This document shows, piece by piece, positions 25,640-33,464 of a DNA stretch of 64,000 nucleotides. This DNA is from Thiodiazotropha sp037384425 (GTDB lineage: Bacteria; Pseudomonadota; Gammaproteobacteria; Chromatiales; Chromatiaceae). The first letter of the stretch is position 1; each line of letters begins with the position of its first letter. The position numbers and the translations under genes are program-made. The stretch covers positions 1 through 64,000 of the forward strand of contig JARROA010000010.1 in NCBI GenBank assembly GCA_037384425.1, given 5' to 3'. The notes under the pieces were generated by a model. The model was not told the origin of the DNA. It saw nothing but the letters and a program-made list of their open reading frames with translations, and made no database searches.

Positions 25640-25655
25640 AGGCACATATGTTGCA
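25640..25655 (+). promoter_or_regulatory. Sigma-54 promoter of pqqABCDE
   Basis: AGGCACATATGTTGCA has GG-N10-GC spacing, a -24 box with five of six consensus bases and a perfect TTGCA -12 box. The pqqA ATG is about 96 bases downstream. Confidence 0.72.
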
Positions 25656-25750
25656 TAAGGTAGTTCCACTGTTCTGCATCAATCCAATGCGGACAGTGAG
25701 CTCAACAAAAACTCGACAGAACGTGAAATACCGATAGGAGTGATACTTCA

Positions 25751-25825
25751 ATGAAATGGTCTACACCCAGCTATCAAGACATGCGCTTCGGTTTTGAGAT
25801 CAATCTCTACATCAACAACCGTTAA
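25751..25825 (+). CDS. pqqA: PQQ precursor peptide PqqA
   Basis: A 24-residue peptide with AGGAG about 12 bases before the ATG. It reads MKWSTPSYQDMRFGFEINLY then INNR. E16 and Y20, separated by three residues, are the glutamate and tyrosine that are cross-linked by PqqE to form PQQ. The MKW start and RFGFE core agree with PqqA of proteobacteria. It is the first gene of the pqq cluster and is followed by a strong hairpin. Confidence 0.96.
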   Translation: MKWSTPSYQDMRFGFEINLYINNR

Positions 25826-25837
25826 ACCGCAGTAAGC

Positions 25838-25866
25838 AGGAACCACCTGGCAACCAGGTGGTTCCT
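25838..25866 (+). terminator. Hairpin between pqqA and pqqB
   Basis: AGGAACCACCTGG (25838-25850) pairs perfectly with CCAGGTGGTTCCT (25854-25866) over 13 bp with a 3-base loop, and T-rich sequence follows. It likely stops or stabilises a separate abundant pqqA transcript so that precursor peptide exceeds the enzymes, as described for other pqq operons. Confidence 0.75.
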
Positions 25867-25911
25867 TTCAAAATAATAACGATACTGACAGACACTCATT
25901 CACACAGTCCC

Positions 25912-26826
25912 ATGCGCATACACATTCTAGGTTCCGGAGCCGGTGGTGGCTTTCCACAGTGGAACTGCAACTGTCCCAACTGCCAAGGCGTCAGGGCAGG
26001 CAGTATCAAAGCAGTACCCCGCACACAATCCTCCATCACCCTCAGTGCAAACGGGACGGATTGGGTGTTGTTCAACGCTTCACCCGATATCCGGGCGCAA
26101 TTGGAATCCTTTCCCACCCTGCAACCGGGCAGATCCATACGCGATACCGCCATCAAGGCCATCGTGCTGGTGGATGCGCAGATCGATCACACCACGGGTC
26201 TGCTGTTGATGCGCGAACACACACAGCCCTGGGATGTCTACTGTACGCAAGCCGTGCATGACGATCTGACCAGCGGTTATCCCATTTTCAATATCCTCGG
26301 CCACTTCAGGGGCGTGAACTGGCACGAGATAACGACCGACGAGGCGAGTTTCAGCATTCCGGGCATAGAGGGACTGCGTTTCACCGCGGTACCGCTCAAG
26401 AGCGAGGCCCCGCCCTACTCCCCCCATCGCCACAACACGGTTCCCGGCGACAACATCGGAGTGCTGGTGGAAAACCTCGCCAGCGGCAAAAACCTCTTCT
26501 ACGCACCGGGACTCGGCAGCCTCGAGCCCCATGTGATCCCCTACATGGAAAACGCCGACTGCCTGCTGGTGGACGGCACCCTATGGAAGGACAGCGAGAT
26601 GATCGCCGCCGGCATCAGCGACAAGCACGGCAGTGAGATGGGGCATCTCGACCAATCGGGCAAGGGAGGCATTATCGAGATTCTGAGCGGCCTGAGCCGA
26701 CCCAGAAAAATTCTCATCCATATTAACAATACGAACCCCATCCTGGTGGAGGACTCCCCCGAACGCCTGGCGCTTACCGCAGCCGGCATCGAGGTCTCTC
26801 ACGACGGCATGGAGATCGAAATTTAA
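25912..26826 (+). CDS. pqqB: PQQ biosynthesis protein PqqB
   Basis: A 304-residue metallo-beta-lactamase-fold protein. The start at ATG 25912 gives MRIHILGSGAGGGFPQWNCNCPNC, the canonical PqqB N-terminus with the structural zinc cysteines. DAQIDHTTGLLLMREH replaces the HxHxDH motif, and SDKHGSEMGHLDQSG lies near the end. PqqB is an iron hydroxylase acting on the cross-linked Glu-Tyr intermediate. Its stop codon overlaps the first ATG of the pqqC frame by one base. Confidence 0.96.
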   Translation: MRIHILGSGAGGGFPQWNCNCPNCQGVRAGSIKAVPRTQSSITLSANGTDWVLFNASPDIRAQLESFPTLQPGRSIRDTAIKAIVLVDAQIDHTTGLLLMREHTQPWDVYCTQAVHDDLTSGYPIFNILGHFRGVNWHEITTDEASFSIPGIEGLRFTAVPLKSEAPPYSPHRHNTVPGDNIGVLVENLASGKNLFYAPGLGSLEPHVIPYMENADCLLVDGTLWKDSEMIAAGISDKHGSEMGHLDQSGKGGIIEILSGLSRPRKILIHINNTNPILVEDSPERLALTAAGIEVSHDGMEIEI

Positions 26827-26840
26827 TGGCAGGAGCAGTC

Positions 26841-27572
26841 ATGTCCGTTCAATTAGCCACCCCTTGGACCAAAGAGGAATTCGAACAGAAGCTTCGCGAG
26901 AAGGAGAAGTTCTACCACATCAATCATGAGTTCCATATCCTCATGAACAGCGGCAAGCTGGACAAACCCGCGATTCAGGGCTGGGTCGCCAACCGTTTCT
27001 ACTATCAGGTTGCGATCCCGGTGAAGGACGCCGCCATCATGAGCAATTGTTGGGACCGGGACGTGCGCCGTCACTGGATACAGCGCATCATCGACCATGA
27101 TGGCACCCAGGGTGATGAAGGCGGTATCGAGGCCTGGCTGCTGCTGGGCGAGGCGGTAGGCCTGTCGCGGGAGGAACTCTGGAGTCACAAGCATCTGCTG
27201 CCCGGAGTGAAGTTCGCCATCGATGCCTATGTCAACTTCGCCCGCCAGCAACCCTGGGAGATCGCGGCCAGCTCATCGCTGACCGAGCTGTTCGCCCCCA
27301 CCATTCACCAGAAACGACTCGACAACTGGCCTGAGGTCTATCCCTGGATCGATGAGCGGGGCTATCACTATTTCCGCAAGCGTCTCACCGAAGCGCGCAG
27401 AGATGTCCAGCACGGACTGGCCATCACTCTGGATTACTACAAAAGCCGCGAACAGCAGGAGAAGATGCTGGAGGTGCTGCAATTCAAGCTTGACGTTCTC
27501 TGGACCATGCTCGATTGCATGTGGATGGCCTATGTGGAGAACAAACCGCCCTATCACAACATTGCGGACTGA
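26841..27572 (+). CDS. pqqC: Pyrroloquinoline-quinone synthase PqqC
   Basis: A 243-residue helical, haem-oxygenase-fold oxidase that performs the last ring closure and eight-electron oxidation to PQQ. The ATG at 26841 has AGGAG five bases upstream; an ATG five codons earlier overlaps the pqqB stop. Conserved parts include FYHINHEFHILMNSGKL, QGWVANRFYYQ and IIDHDGTQGDEGGIEAWL, with the active-site histidines. Confidence 0.95.
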   Translation: MSVQLATPWTKEEFEQKLREKEKFYHINHEFHILMNSGKLDKPAIQGWVANRFYYQVAIPVKDAAIMSNCWDRDVRRHWIQRIIDHDGTQGDEGGIEAWLLLGEAVGLSREELWSHKHLLPGVKFAIDAYVNFARQQPWEIAASSSLTELFAPTIHQKRLDNWPEVYPWIDERGYHYFRKRLTEARRDVQHGLAITLDYYKSREQQEKMLEVLQFKLDVLWTMLDCMWMAYVENKPPYHNIAD

Positions 27573-27577
27573 GAACC

Positions 27578-27862
27578 ATGAACCACCGTTTCAACGCCGA
27601 AGACATCCCGCAGATGTCGCCCACCTTCCGCTTGCAATGGGAGGAGGCGCAGGGCTGTCATGTGATCCTCTATCCCGAGGGCATGGTCAAACTCAACCCG
27701 GCCGCTGGCGAGATCCTGAAGCGCTGTGACGGACAGGCCAGCGTGGCCGCCATCATCGACGATCTGAAGTCGGCCTTTCCCGAGGCCGACCTCGAGACCG
27801 ACGTCTACCATTTCCTGGATACCGCTTATGACAACCAATGGATCCGAAACAAGCACGCCTAA
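27578..27862 (+). CDS. pqqD: PqqA-binding chaperone PqqD
   Basis: A 94-residue peptide-recognition (RRE) protein that presents PqqA to PqqE. It has the family pattern FRLQWEEAQGCHVILYPEGMVKLN and GEILKRCDG, then a helical region ending in VYHFLDTAYDNQWI. The length is usual. Its end overlaps the pqqE start by 35 bases, so translation of both is coupled. Confidence 0.95.
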   Translation: MNHRFNAEDIPQMSPTFRLQWEEAQGCHVILYPEGMVKLNPAAGEILKRCDGQASVAAIIDDLKSAFPEADLETDVYHFLDTAYDNQWIRNKHA

Positions 27863-29003
27863 GCCGCTCTGGCTGCTGGCGGAGTTGACCTACAAGTGCC
27901 CGCTGCAGTGTCCCTACTGCTCGAATCCGCTCGATATGGCCCGCTACACCGACGAGCTCTCGACCGAGGAGTGGATACGGGTCTTTCGTGAAGCACGCGC
28001 CATGGGAGCGGTACAGCTCGGCTTCTCCGGCGGTGAGGCGCTGGTGCGAAAGGATCTCGAAATCCTCATCGCGGAGGCGCACAAGCTGGGTTTCTACACC
28101 AACCTGCTGACCTCCGGCGTCGGCATGGACGAACAGCGCGTCAAGGCCTTCAAGGAGGCCGGGCTCGACCACATCCAGGTGAGTTTCCAGGCCAGCAGCG
28201 AAGAGCTCAACAACTACATTGCCGGCAACAACTCCTTCCAACAGAAGCTGGAGATGGCTCGGCTGGTGAAGAAATACGACTACCCGATGGTGCTCTGCTT
28301 TGTACTGCACCGTCACAACGAGGATCAGGTTGAACAGATCCTCCAGATGTCCTACGCGCTGGAGGCCGACTATGTGGAGCTGGCCACCACCCAGTATTAC
28401 GGCTGGGCCCTGCACAACCGGGAGCAGCTGCTGCCCACCCGGGCCCAGGTGGAGGCCGCCGAAGCGGTGGCCCATCGCTACCAGGAGAAGTACAAGGGCA
28501 AGATGCGCATCTTCTATGTGGTGCCCGACTACCATGAAGAGCGGCCCAAGGCCTGTATGAACGGATGGGGCGCGGTGTTCCTGACCATCGCCCCGGACGG
28601 CACCGCCCTGCCCTGTCATGCCGCCGGCGAACTGCCCGGCCTCACCTTCCCCAACGTACGCGACCACAGCGTGGAATGGATCTGGAACGAGTCGGCCGAC
28701 TTCAACAAGTTCCGCGGTTACGGCTGGATGAAAGAGCCCTGTCGCAGCTGCGACGAAAAGGAGAAGGATTTCGGGGGCTGCCGTTGCCAGGCCTACCTGC
28801 TGACCGGCGACGCCGCCAACGCCGATCCGGTATGCGGCAAATCACCCCACCATGAACAGATCGTGCAACTGGTGAACCAGACGGACAGCGGACATGATGC
28901 CGATGCCGCGCCATTGGTGTTTCGCAACATGCGTAACTCCAAGAAGCTGACTGCAGATCGGTGGCCGGTCGACAGTGTCGGGCGTCTGCGCGGTCGCAAC
29001 TGA
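27828..29003 (+). CDS. pqqE: Radical SAM enzyme PqqE
   Basis: A 391-residue radical SAM protein that makes the Glu-Tyr carbon-carbon bond in PqqA. C24, C28 and C31 (CPLQCPYC) bind the catalytic 4Fe-4S cluster; GFSGGEALVRKDL is the SAM-binding GGE motif. The C-terminal SPASM part has CMNGWG, CHAAG and CRSCDEKEKDFGGCRCQA for two auxiliary clusters. The last 40 residues are less conserved. pqqF is absent; the opposing peptidase gene at 29220 is the only nearby candidate for a precursor protease. Confidence 0.95.
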   Translation: MTTNGSETSTPKPLWLLAELTYKCPLQCPYCSNPLDMARYTDELSTEEWIRVFREARAMGAVQLGFSGGEALVRKDLEILIAEAHKLGFYTNLLTSGVGMDEQRVKAFKEAGLDHIQVSFQASSEELNNYIAGNNSFQQKLEMARLVKKYDYPMVLCFVLHRHNEDQVEQILQMSYALEADYVELATTQYYGWALHNREQLLPTRAQVEAAEAVAHRYQEKYKGKMRIFYVVPDYHEERPKACMNGWGAVFLTIAPDGTALPCHAAGELPGLTFPNVRDHSVEWIWNESADFNKFRGYGWMKEPCRSCDEKEKDFGGCRCQAYLLTGDAANADPVCGKSPHHEQIVQLVNQTDSGHDADAAPLVFRNMRNSKKLTADRWPVDSVGRLRGRN

Positions 29004-29074
29004 GCCCCGGCATAGGTGACTGACACGAACCCGGTCAGCACCGCAGTTGGATCACGGAGCACAGCTCATCGCCA

Positions 29075-29152
29075 GTAGCCCGGATGGAGCGAAGCGGAAT
29101 CCGGAAGAGCCTGTGACTTCCCCTGGATTCCGCTTCGCTCCATCCAGGCTAC
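29075..29152. repeat. REP-like palindrome, copy 2
   Basis: GTAGCCCGGATGGAGCG... and the inverted CGCTCCATCCAGGCTAC repeat the structure at 25232-25309, with compensating differences in the arms (GAAGCGGAATCC pairs with GGATTCCGCTTC). It lies between the convergent pqqE and iminopeptidase genes. Confidence 0.85.
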
Positions 29153-29219
29153 ACCCTTAGGATCAATACACTATCCGCACTTGACCGGACTGAATCGTGA
29201 TCGGCTCACGGGCTACTGT

Positions 29220-30206
29220 TCAATCTGATCGTAGCAGGTGACACATCCTGTCCGTTTCCTGAATCAGCGCCGCCGCCATTGCCGGTTCATCGATCAGATG
29301 TCCTGCCTCCGCAACCGGAATGAAGCGAGATCCTGGCAGGGCCTGATGCAACAGCCAGGCCGCTTCCTGAGTACAGGCGAGATCGAACCGGCCGTGAACG
29401 ATCGAGACCGGCAGCTCGGGCAGCTCTCTTATCCGCTCGAGTATCTCGTTTTCATCGATGAAGTAGCGGTGTTTGGCAAAATGCGTCTCTATCCTGACCT
29501 TCGCCAGCATGCGTTCCTGCCGGGCCTGCATCTCGGACGCCGTGTCCTGTTTCTTGGCTGGGGCTTGGGCTGGGGTCTGTCTATGCCAGGTGACCACCGC
29601 ATCACCCCACTCTGACCATCTGCGCGCGGCGTTCAGGGCGACCGTGGCATCCTTATCACGCACCGCCTGGTAGAACCCATCGATGAGCGCAGCGAGATCT
29701 GAACGATCGCGGATGTCCTGCGTCAAACGCGACCAGGCCTGGGGAAACAGCCGTCGCAGACTGAGAAAAAACCACTCCAGATCGGATTCACGTGCCAGGA
29801 ACACTCCCCGTAGGATCACGCCAAGAGCATTCCCGGGGTGAGTCAACAGATAGATCAGCGCCAGCGTCGCCCCCCAGGAACCGCCGAACAGTAACCACCG
29901 GTCTATTGCCAGGTGGCACCTGATGGTCTCCATGTCCGAGACCAGATCATCGGTTCGATTCTGCCCGGTCTCTCCCGAAGGCAGGGATTTCCCTGAGCCT
30001 CGTTGATCGAAGAGTACGATGCGATAGCATGCGGGATTGAAATAGCGTCGATGGTCAGGATTGCACCCTGATCCCGGACCGCCGTGCAGAAAGACTACCG
30101 GTATCCCTTGCGGATTTCCGCACTCCTCCACATGGAGTTCGTGCACCGCATCCACGCGAATGCGATGGACCGCATAGGGTTCACAGGCAGGATAGGCTTT
30201 ATTCAT
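29220..30206 (-). CDS. pip: Proline iminopeptidase
   Basis: A 328-residue alpha/beta-hydrolase. VVFLHGGPGSGCNPDHRRYF is the oxyanion HGGPG motif, LLFGGSWGATLALIYLLTHP the nucleophile elbow (GGSWG), and FDLACTQEAAWLL with EAGHLIDEPA carries the acid and histidine. It releases N-terminal proline from peptides in the cytoplasm. It is convergent with pqqE and divergent from xoxF. A helper role in trimming PqqA remnants is possible but not supported by sequence. Confidence 0.9.
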   Translation of the reverse strand: MNKAYPACEPYAVHRIRVDAVHELHVEECGNPQGIPVVFLHGGPGSGCNPDHRRYFNPACYRIVLFDQRGSGKSLPSGETGQNRTDDLVSDMETIRCHLAIDRWLLFGGSWGATLALIYLLTHPGNALGVILRGVFLARESDLEWFFLSLRRLFPQAWSRLTQDIRDRSDLAALIDGFYQAVRDKDATVALNAARRWSEWGDAVVTWHRQTPAQAPAKKQDTASEMQARQERMLAKVRIETHFAKHRYFIDENEILERIRELPELPVSIVHGRFDLACTQEAAWLLHQALPGSRFIPVAEAGHLIDEPAMAAALIQETDRMCHLLRSD

Positions 30207-30304
30207 CGTATTTCCGATCCTGATGGGGTGGGTTAAGCGTCATGCCGATACGTTCGATTTTGTCATCTGACGATTGAATCTGTGGCCGACAGGCCGGAGA
30301 TAAA

Positions 30305-30322
30305 GTGTCACAGCAGTGACAC
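30305..30322. promoter_or_regulatory. Perfect inverted repeat, candidate activator site
   Basis: GTGTCACAGCAGTGACAC is a perfect dyad (GTGTCAC-AGCA-GTGACAC). The same half-site recurs at 25493 and at 39957-39972, in front of other methylotrophy operons. It is about 465 bases above the xoxF -24 box and 99 bases above the iminopeptidase start, so its target is not certain. Confidence 0.5.
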
Positions 30323-30785
30323 ACACCCAGATTCCACACTCAAGAAAATGAATCACATCACACTCCCGCGTGCGGAAGTCTGAATCCTTCTCCAGTCGGA
30401 ATCTCGATAGGATTCAGCAATCATCTTTTTCGAAACTTCCTGATATTGCCTCTGCTTCGGTCACTGCTCACATACAGCCAATATCACTAATTCATTGAAG
30501 TTGCGGAACATCTGCACAATCAGGCAACTAGCACTGCACAGCCGGAAATTTCCTTATCATTCTTAAGCCTTAATTCCGCTAGCAATTCATATACTAAAAC
30601 AGTTAGTTATCGAAACAAAAGAGAATAAGTCGAGCAAACTCGGTCTAACTGTCCAAAAACAATTACCACTCTCCGCAATGGCCGCCTGTTCAATGACGGC
30701 TGACGAAATTTAAACCGGATCGCCCCTCCTCTCCGTAGGTCAGAGAATTGAAAAGACATCGATAAACCATTTGATGACCATTGTT

Positions 30786-30800
30786 TGGCATATAAGTTGC
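30786..30800 (+). promoter_or_regulatory. Sigma-54 promoter of xoxF
   Basis: TGGCATATAAGTTGC has GG-N10-GC spacing with five of six -24 bases and a consensus TTGC -12 box. It is 213 bases before the xoxF ATG, giving a long leader. Confidence 0.75.
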
Positions 30801-30887
30801 CTTTCTGTGTTTGTCGCAAATGAAGACTGCCTGTGATTCCTGCGACGTTGTTACTTTTTACCGAAAGAGAGGAGTTTGTTGTTAGCG

Positions 30888-30968
30888 ATGGATGAAGCTA
30901 GACGAAGTAGTTTTCGATTCGTTCCCGGTGTGATTGACGGGACATTTGAATCGAGTGTGTATCCCTAG
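30888..30968 (+). CDS. Short leader open frame in the xoxF 5' region (uncertain)
   Basis: A 26-codon frame (ATG at 30888) lies inside the predicted xoxF leader. AGGAG stands at 30870-30874, 13 bases before the ATG; in-frame TTG codons at 30876 and 30879 are closer. The C-terminus GTFESSVYP has Glu and Tyr separated by three residues, the spacing of the PQQ-forming residues in PqqA, but the rest is unlike PqqA. It may be a leader peptide controlling xoxF, a diverged precursor peptide, or chance. Confidence 0.25.
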   Translation: MDEARRSSFRFVPGVIDGTFESSVYP

Positions 30969-31013
30969 TTGAGGCAGTCCCAACTAAGCAAATAAAACCT
31001 GAGGATATCAATT

Positions 31014-32816
31014 ATGGTAAAAGCAAAGCGCAAAGTTCTCGCGATATGCTTCACTGCCTCTGCCATGCTGTCAGCTGCTGGTGGGGTTTCGGCAAATCAA
31101 GAACTTTTGAAGATGCAGCAGAACGCTGATGATTGGGTGATGCCAAACGGCAACTACTCGAGCACTCGCTACAGCGGACTGGATCAGATCAACAGCAAGA
31201 ATGTCAAAGACCTGCGGGTCGCCTGGACTTTCTCCACCGGCGTCCTTCGCGGTCACGAGGGTGGCCCCCTGGTGATCGGTGACACCATGTACGTGCATAC
31301 GCCGTTTCCCAACAAGGTCTTCGCACTGGACCTCAACGATAATGGCAGAATCATCTGGAGATATGAGCCCAGGCAAGATCACAGCGTCATCCCCGTGATG
31401 TGCTGCGATACGGTCAACCGTGGCTTGGCTTATGGTGACGGCAAGATCATTCTTTCCCAGGCCGATACCACCCTGGTGGCCCTGGACGCCAAGACCGGCA
31501 AGAAGGTCTGGTCGGTGAAGAATGGCGATCCGAGCAAGGGCGAGACCTCCACCGCGGCCCCGATGGTCGTGAAGGACAAGGTCTACATCGGTATCTCCGG
31601 CGGTGAGTTCGGTGTACGTGGTTCCATGACCGCCTACAGCCTTAAAGATGGCAAGCGGGTATGGCGCGGCTACTCCATGGGCCCCGACAGCGACACCCTG
31701 ATGGATGGGAAAAAGACCACCCATCTCGGCAAGCCTGTGGGTAAGGACTCCGGTATCGCCACCTGGCAGGGTGACCAGTGGAAGATCGGCGGCGGCGCCA
31801 CCTGGGGCTGGTACTCCTACGATCCCGATCTGAACCTGATCTACTACGGATCCGGCAACCCCAGCACCTGGAACCCGGTACAGCGTCCCGGTGACAACCG
31901 CTGGTCGATGACCATCTGGGCGCGCGATGCCGACACCGGCATGGCCAAGTGGGTCTATCAGATGACCCCGCATGACGAGTGGGACTATGACGGCATCAAC
32001 GAGATGGTCCTGGTCGACAAGAAGATCAAGGGCAAGGATCGCAAGGCCCTGGTCCACTTCGACCGTAACGGCTTCGGCTACACCCTCGACCGCACCAACG
32101 GCGAACTGCTGGTGGCAGAGAAGTACGATCCGGCCGTCAACTGGGCGACCCATGTCGATATGAAGACCGGCCGTCCGCAGGTGGTCTCCAAGTACTCCAC
32201 CGATCAGAACGGCGAAGACGTCAATAGCACCGGTATCTGCCCGGCGGCTCTGGGTTCGAAAGACCAGCAGCCTTCCAGCTACTCGCCGCGCACCGGTCTG
32301 TTCTACGTCCCGACCAACCACGTCTGCATGGACTACGAGCCCTTCCAGGTCTCCTATACTGCAGGTCAGCCCTACGTCGGTGCTACCCTGTCCATGTACC
32401 CGGCGCCCGGTGGCACCCATCTGGGTAACTTCATCGCCTGGGATGCCGACAAGGGCAAGATTGTCTGGTCCAACCCGGAACCCTTCTCGGTCTGGAGTGG
32501 CGCTCTGTCCACCGCCGGCGATGTGGTCTTCTACGGCACCCTGGAGGGTTACCTGAAGGCTGTCGACGCCAAGACGGGTAAAGAGCTGTTCAGGTTCAAG
32601 ACCCCCTCGGGCATCATCGGCAACGTCAACACCTACATGCATAACGGCAAACAGTACATTGCGGTCCTCTCCGGACTGGGTGGCTGGGCCGGTATCGGCA
32701 TGGCGGCTGGCCTGACCGATCCGACTGCTGGCCTGGGTGCTGTGGGCGCCTATGCGTCCCTCAGTGACTACACCCAGCTGGGCGGTACTCTGACAGTTTT
32801 CGAACTGCCGGATTGA
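31014..32816 (+). CDS. xoxF: Lanthanide-dependent PQQ methanol dehydrogenase XoxF
   Basis: A 600-residue periplasmic quinoprotein with an N-terminal signal peptide (cleavage near SANQ). Eight tryptophan-docking blades form the propeller. Adjacent C130-C131 make the unusual vicinal disulfide over PQQ. In HDEWDYDGINE, D324 is the expected catalytic base and D326, two residues on, is the extra aspartate that marks lanthanide-binding enzymes; calcium MxaF has alanine there. It resembles the XoxF5 type. GAGG eight bases before the ATG supports the start. It heads xoxF-xoxG-xoxJ. No mxaFI is found in the window. Confidence 0.97.
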   Translation: MVKAKRKVLAICFTASAMLSAAGGVSANQELLKMQQNADDWVMPNGNYSSTRYSGLDQINSKNVKDLRVAWTFSTGVLRGHEGGPLVIGDTMYVHTPFPNKVFALDLNDNGRIIWRYEPRQDHSVIPVMCCDTVNRGLAYGDGKIILSQADTTLVALDAKTGKKVWSVKNGDPSKGETSTAAPMVVKDKVYIGISGGEFGVRGSMTAYSLKDGKRVWRGYSMGPDSDTLMDGKKTTHLGKPVGKDSGIATWQGDQWKIGGGATWGWYSYDPDLNLIYYGSGNPSTWNPVQRPGDNRWSMTIWARDADTGMAKWVYQMTPHDEWDYDGINEMVLVDKKIKGKDRKALVHFDRNGFGYTLDRTNGELLVAEKYDPAVNWATHVDMKTGRPQVVSKYSTDQNGEDVNSTGICPAALGSKDQQPSSYSPRTGLFYVPTNHVCMDYEPFQVSYTAGQPYVGATLSMYPAPGGTHLGNFIAWDADKGKIVWSNPEPFSVWSGALSTAGDVVFYGTLEGYLKAVDAKTGKELFRFKTPSGIIGNVNTYMHNGKQYIAVLSGLGGWAGIGMAAGLTDPTAGLGAVGAYASLSDYTQLGGTLTVFELPD

Positions 32817-32842
32817 TGAGCTGAAACAGCGCTCTTAACCGC

Positions 32843-32877
32843 TGCCACCACCCGCGAATTCTCCGCGGGTGGTGGCA
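32843..32877 (+). terminator. Strong hairpin between xoxF and xoxG
   Basis: TGCCACCACCCGCG (32843-32856) pairs perfectly with CGCGGGTGGTGGCA (32864-32877), a 14-bp GC-rich stem with a 7-base loop. No U-tract follows, so it is more likely an mRNA stabiliser or partial attenuator that keeps xoxF transcript above xoxG than a full terminator. Confidence 0.65.
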
Positions 32878-32932
32878 CATCAAACCAGAAGAATCACCCC
32901 AACATTCCCAGTACAGTTTCATGAGGCTCAAC

Positions 32933-33403
32933 ATGCAGCATTCCAAGAATCGCAAATCCCTTACCTTAACGACCCTCGCATTGGCCTGTTCCATCGCAGG
33001 TTTCTCAGCTGCATCCATAGCCGACTACAAGACATTTGTGCCATCTCCGGGCCAGCCCTACTATTTCGAAGACGGCAAGGTCGATTTCGGCACCTACAAT
33101 GGCTTCCGACGTTACCATGCCGACTGCCACGTCTGTCACGGACCTGCCGGCATGGGCAGCTCCTATGCGCCAGCTTTGATGGATTCCCTGAAGGTCATGA
33201 CCTGGGGCGATTTCGTCAACGTCGTGGTCAGCGGACGGGAAGGTTTTGACAACCGGGTCATGCCCTCCTTTGCCAAGAACGTCGATGTGATCAAGAACCT
33301 TCAGGATATTTTCGCCTACCTCAAGGCGCGTGCGGATGGTGTCATCGGGCCTACCCGGCCGGACCGCTTTCCGAAGGGCCCATCGCAACCGAGGGAACGA
33401 TGA
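32933..33403 (+). CDS. xoxG: Cytochrome c of the XoxF system, XoxG-like
   Basis: A 156-residue periplasmic c-type cytochrome with a signal peptide ending near SIADY. The haem motif CHVCH lies at 65-69, and M110 in RVMPSF is the likely sixth iron ligand. The ATG at 32933 has GAGG seven bases upstream; an ATG four codons earlier has none. Immediately downstream of xoxF, it is expected to take electrons from reduced PQQ in XoxF and pass them to a terminal oxidase. It is short and single-haem like other XoxG proteins. Confidence 0.9.
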   Translation: MQHSKNRKSLTLTTLALACSIAGFSAASIADYKTFVPSPGQPYYFEDGKVDFGTYNGFRRYHADCHVCHGPAGMGSSYAPALMDSLKVMTWGDFVNVVVSGREGFDNRVMPSFAKNVDVIKNLQDIFAYLKARADGVIGPTRPDRFPKGPSQPRER

Positions 33404-33464
33404 AACCCCCGGTGTTGTCGAATCCGCCATCCGGAAATCAGCTCAGAACGCGAGGATCATTACT

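Larger units (their letters stand above)
25118..25750. other. Intergenic region between fhcC and pqqA
   Basis: These 633 bases hold no supported gene. From left to right they contain a small GC-rich hairpin (25148-25163), the REP-like palindrome (25232-25309), a dyad related to that near xoxF (25493-25510), a second GTGTCAC half-site at 25518-25524, a TCGGGA/TCCCGA hairpin near 25550, and the -24/-12 element at 25640-25655. Confidence 0.7.
30207..31013. other. Long xoxF upstream region
   Basis: This 807-base region has lower GC than its neighbours and no large supported gene. It contains the perfect dyad at 30305-30322, an AT-rich segment (about 30460-30640), the -24/-12 element at 30786-30800, and a leader of about 200 bases before xoxF with a short open frame at 30888-30968. 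Confidence 0.7.

Noticed and set aside
30607..30819. A 70-codon minus-strand open frame upstream of xoxF.
   Set aside because: No ribosome site, no recognisable protein, and it overlaps the predicted xoxF promoter; probably chance in a low-GC region.
31071..32642. A 523-codon minus-strand open frame opposite xoxF.
   Set aside because: It is antisense to a clear XoxF with all catalytic motifs; it reflects codon bias only.
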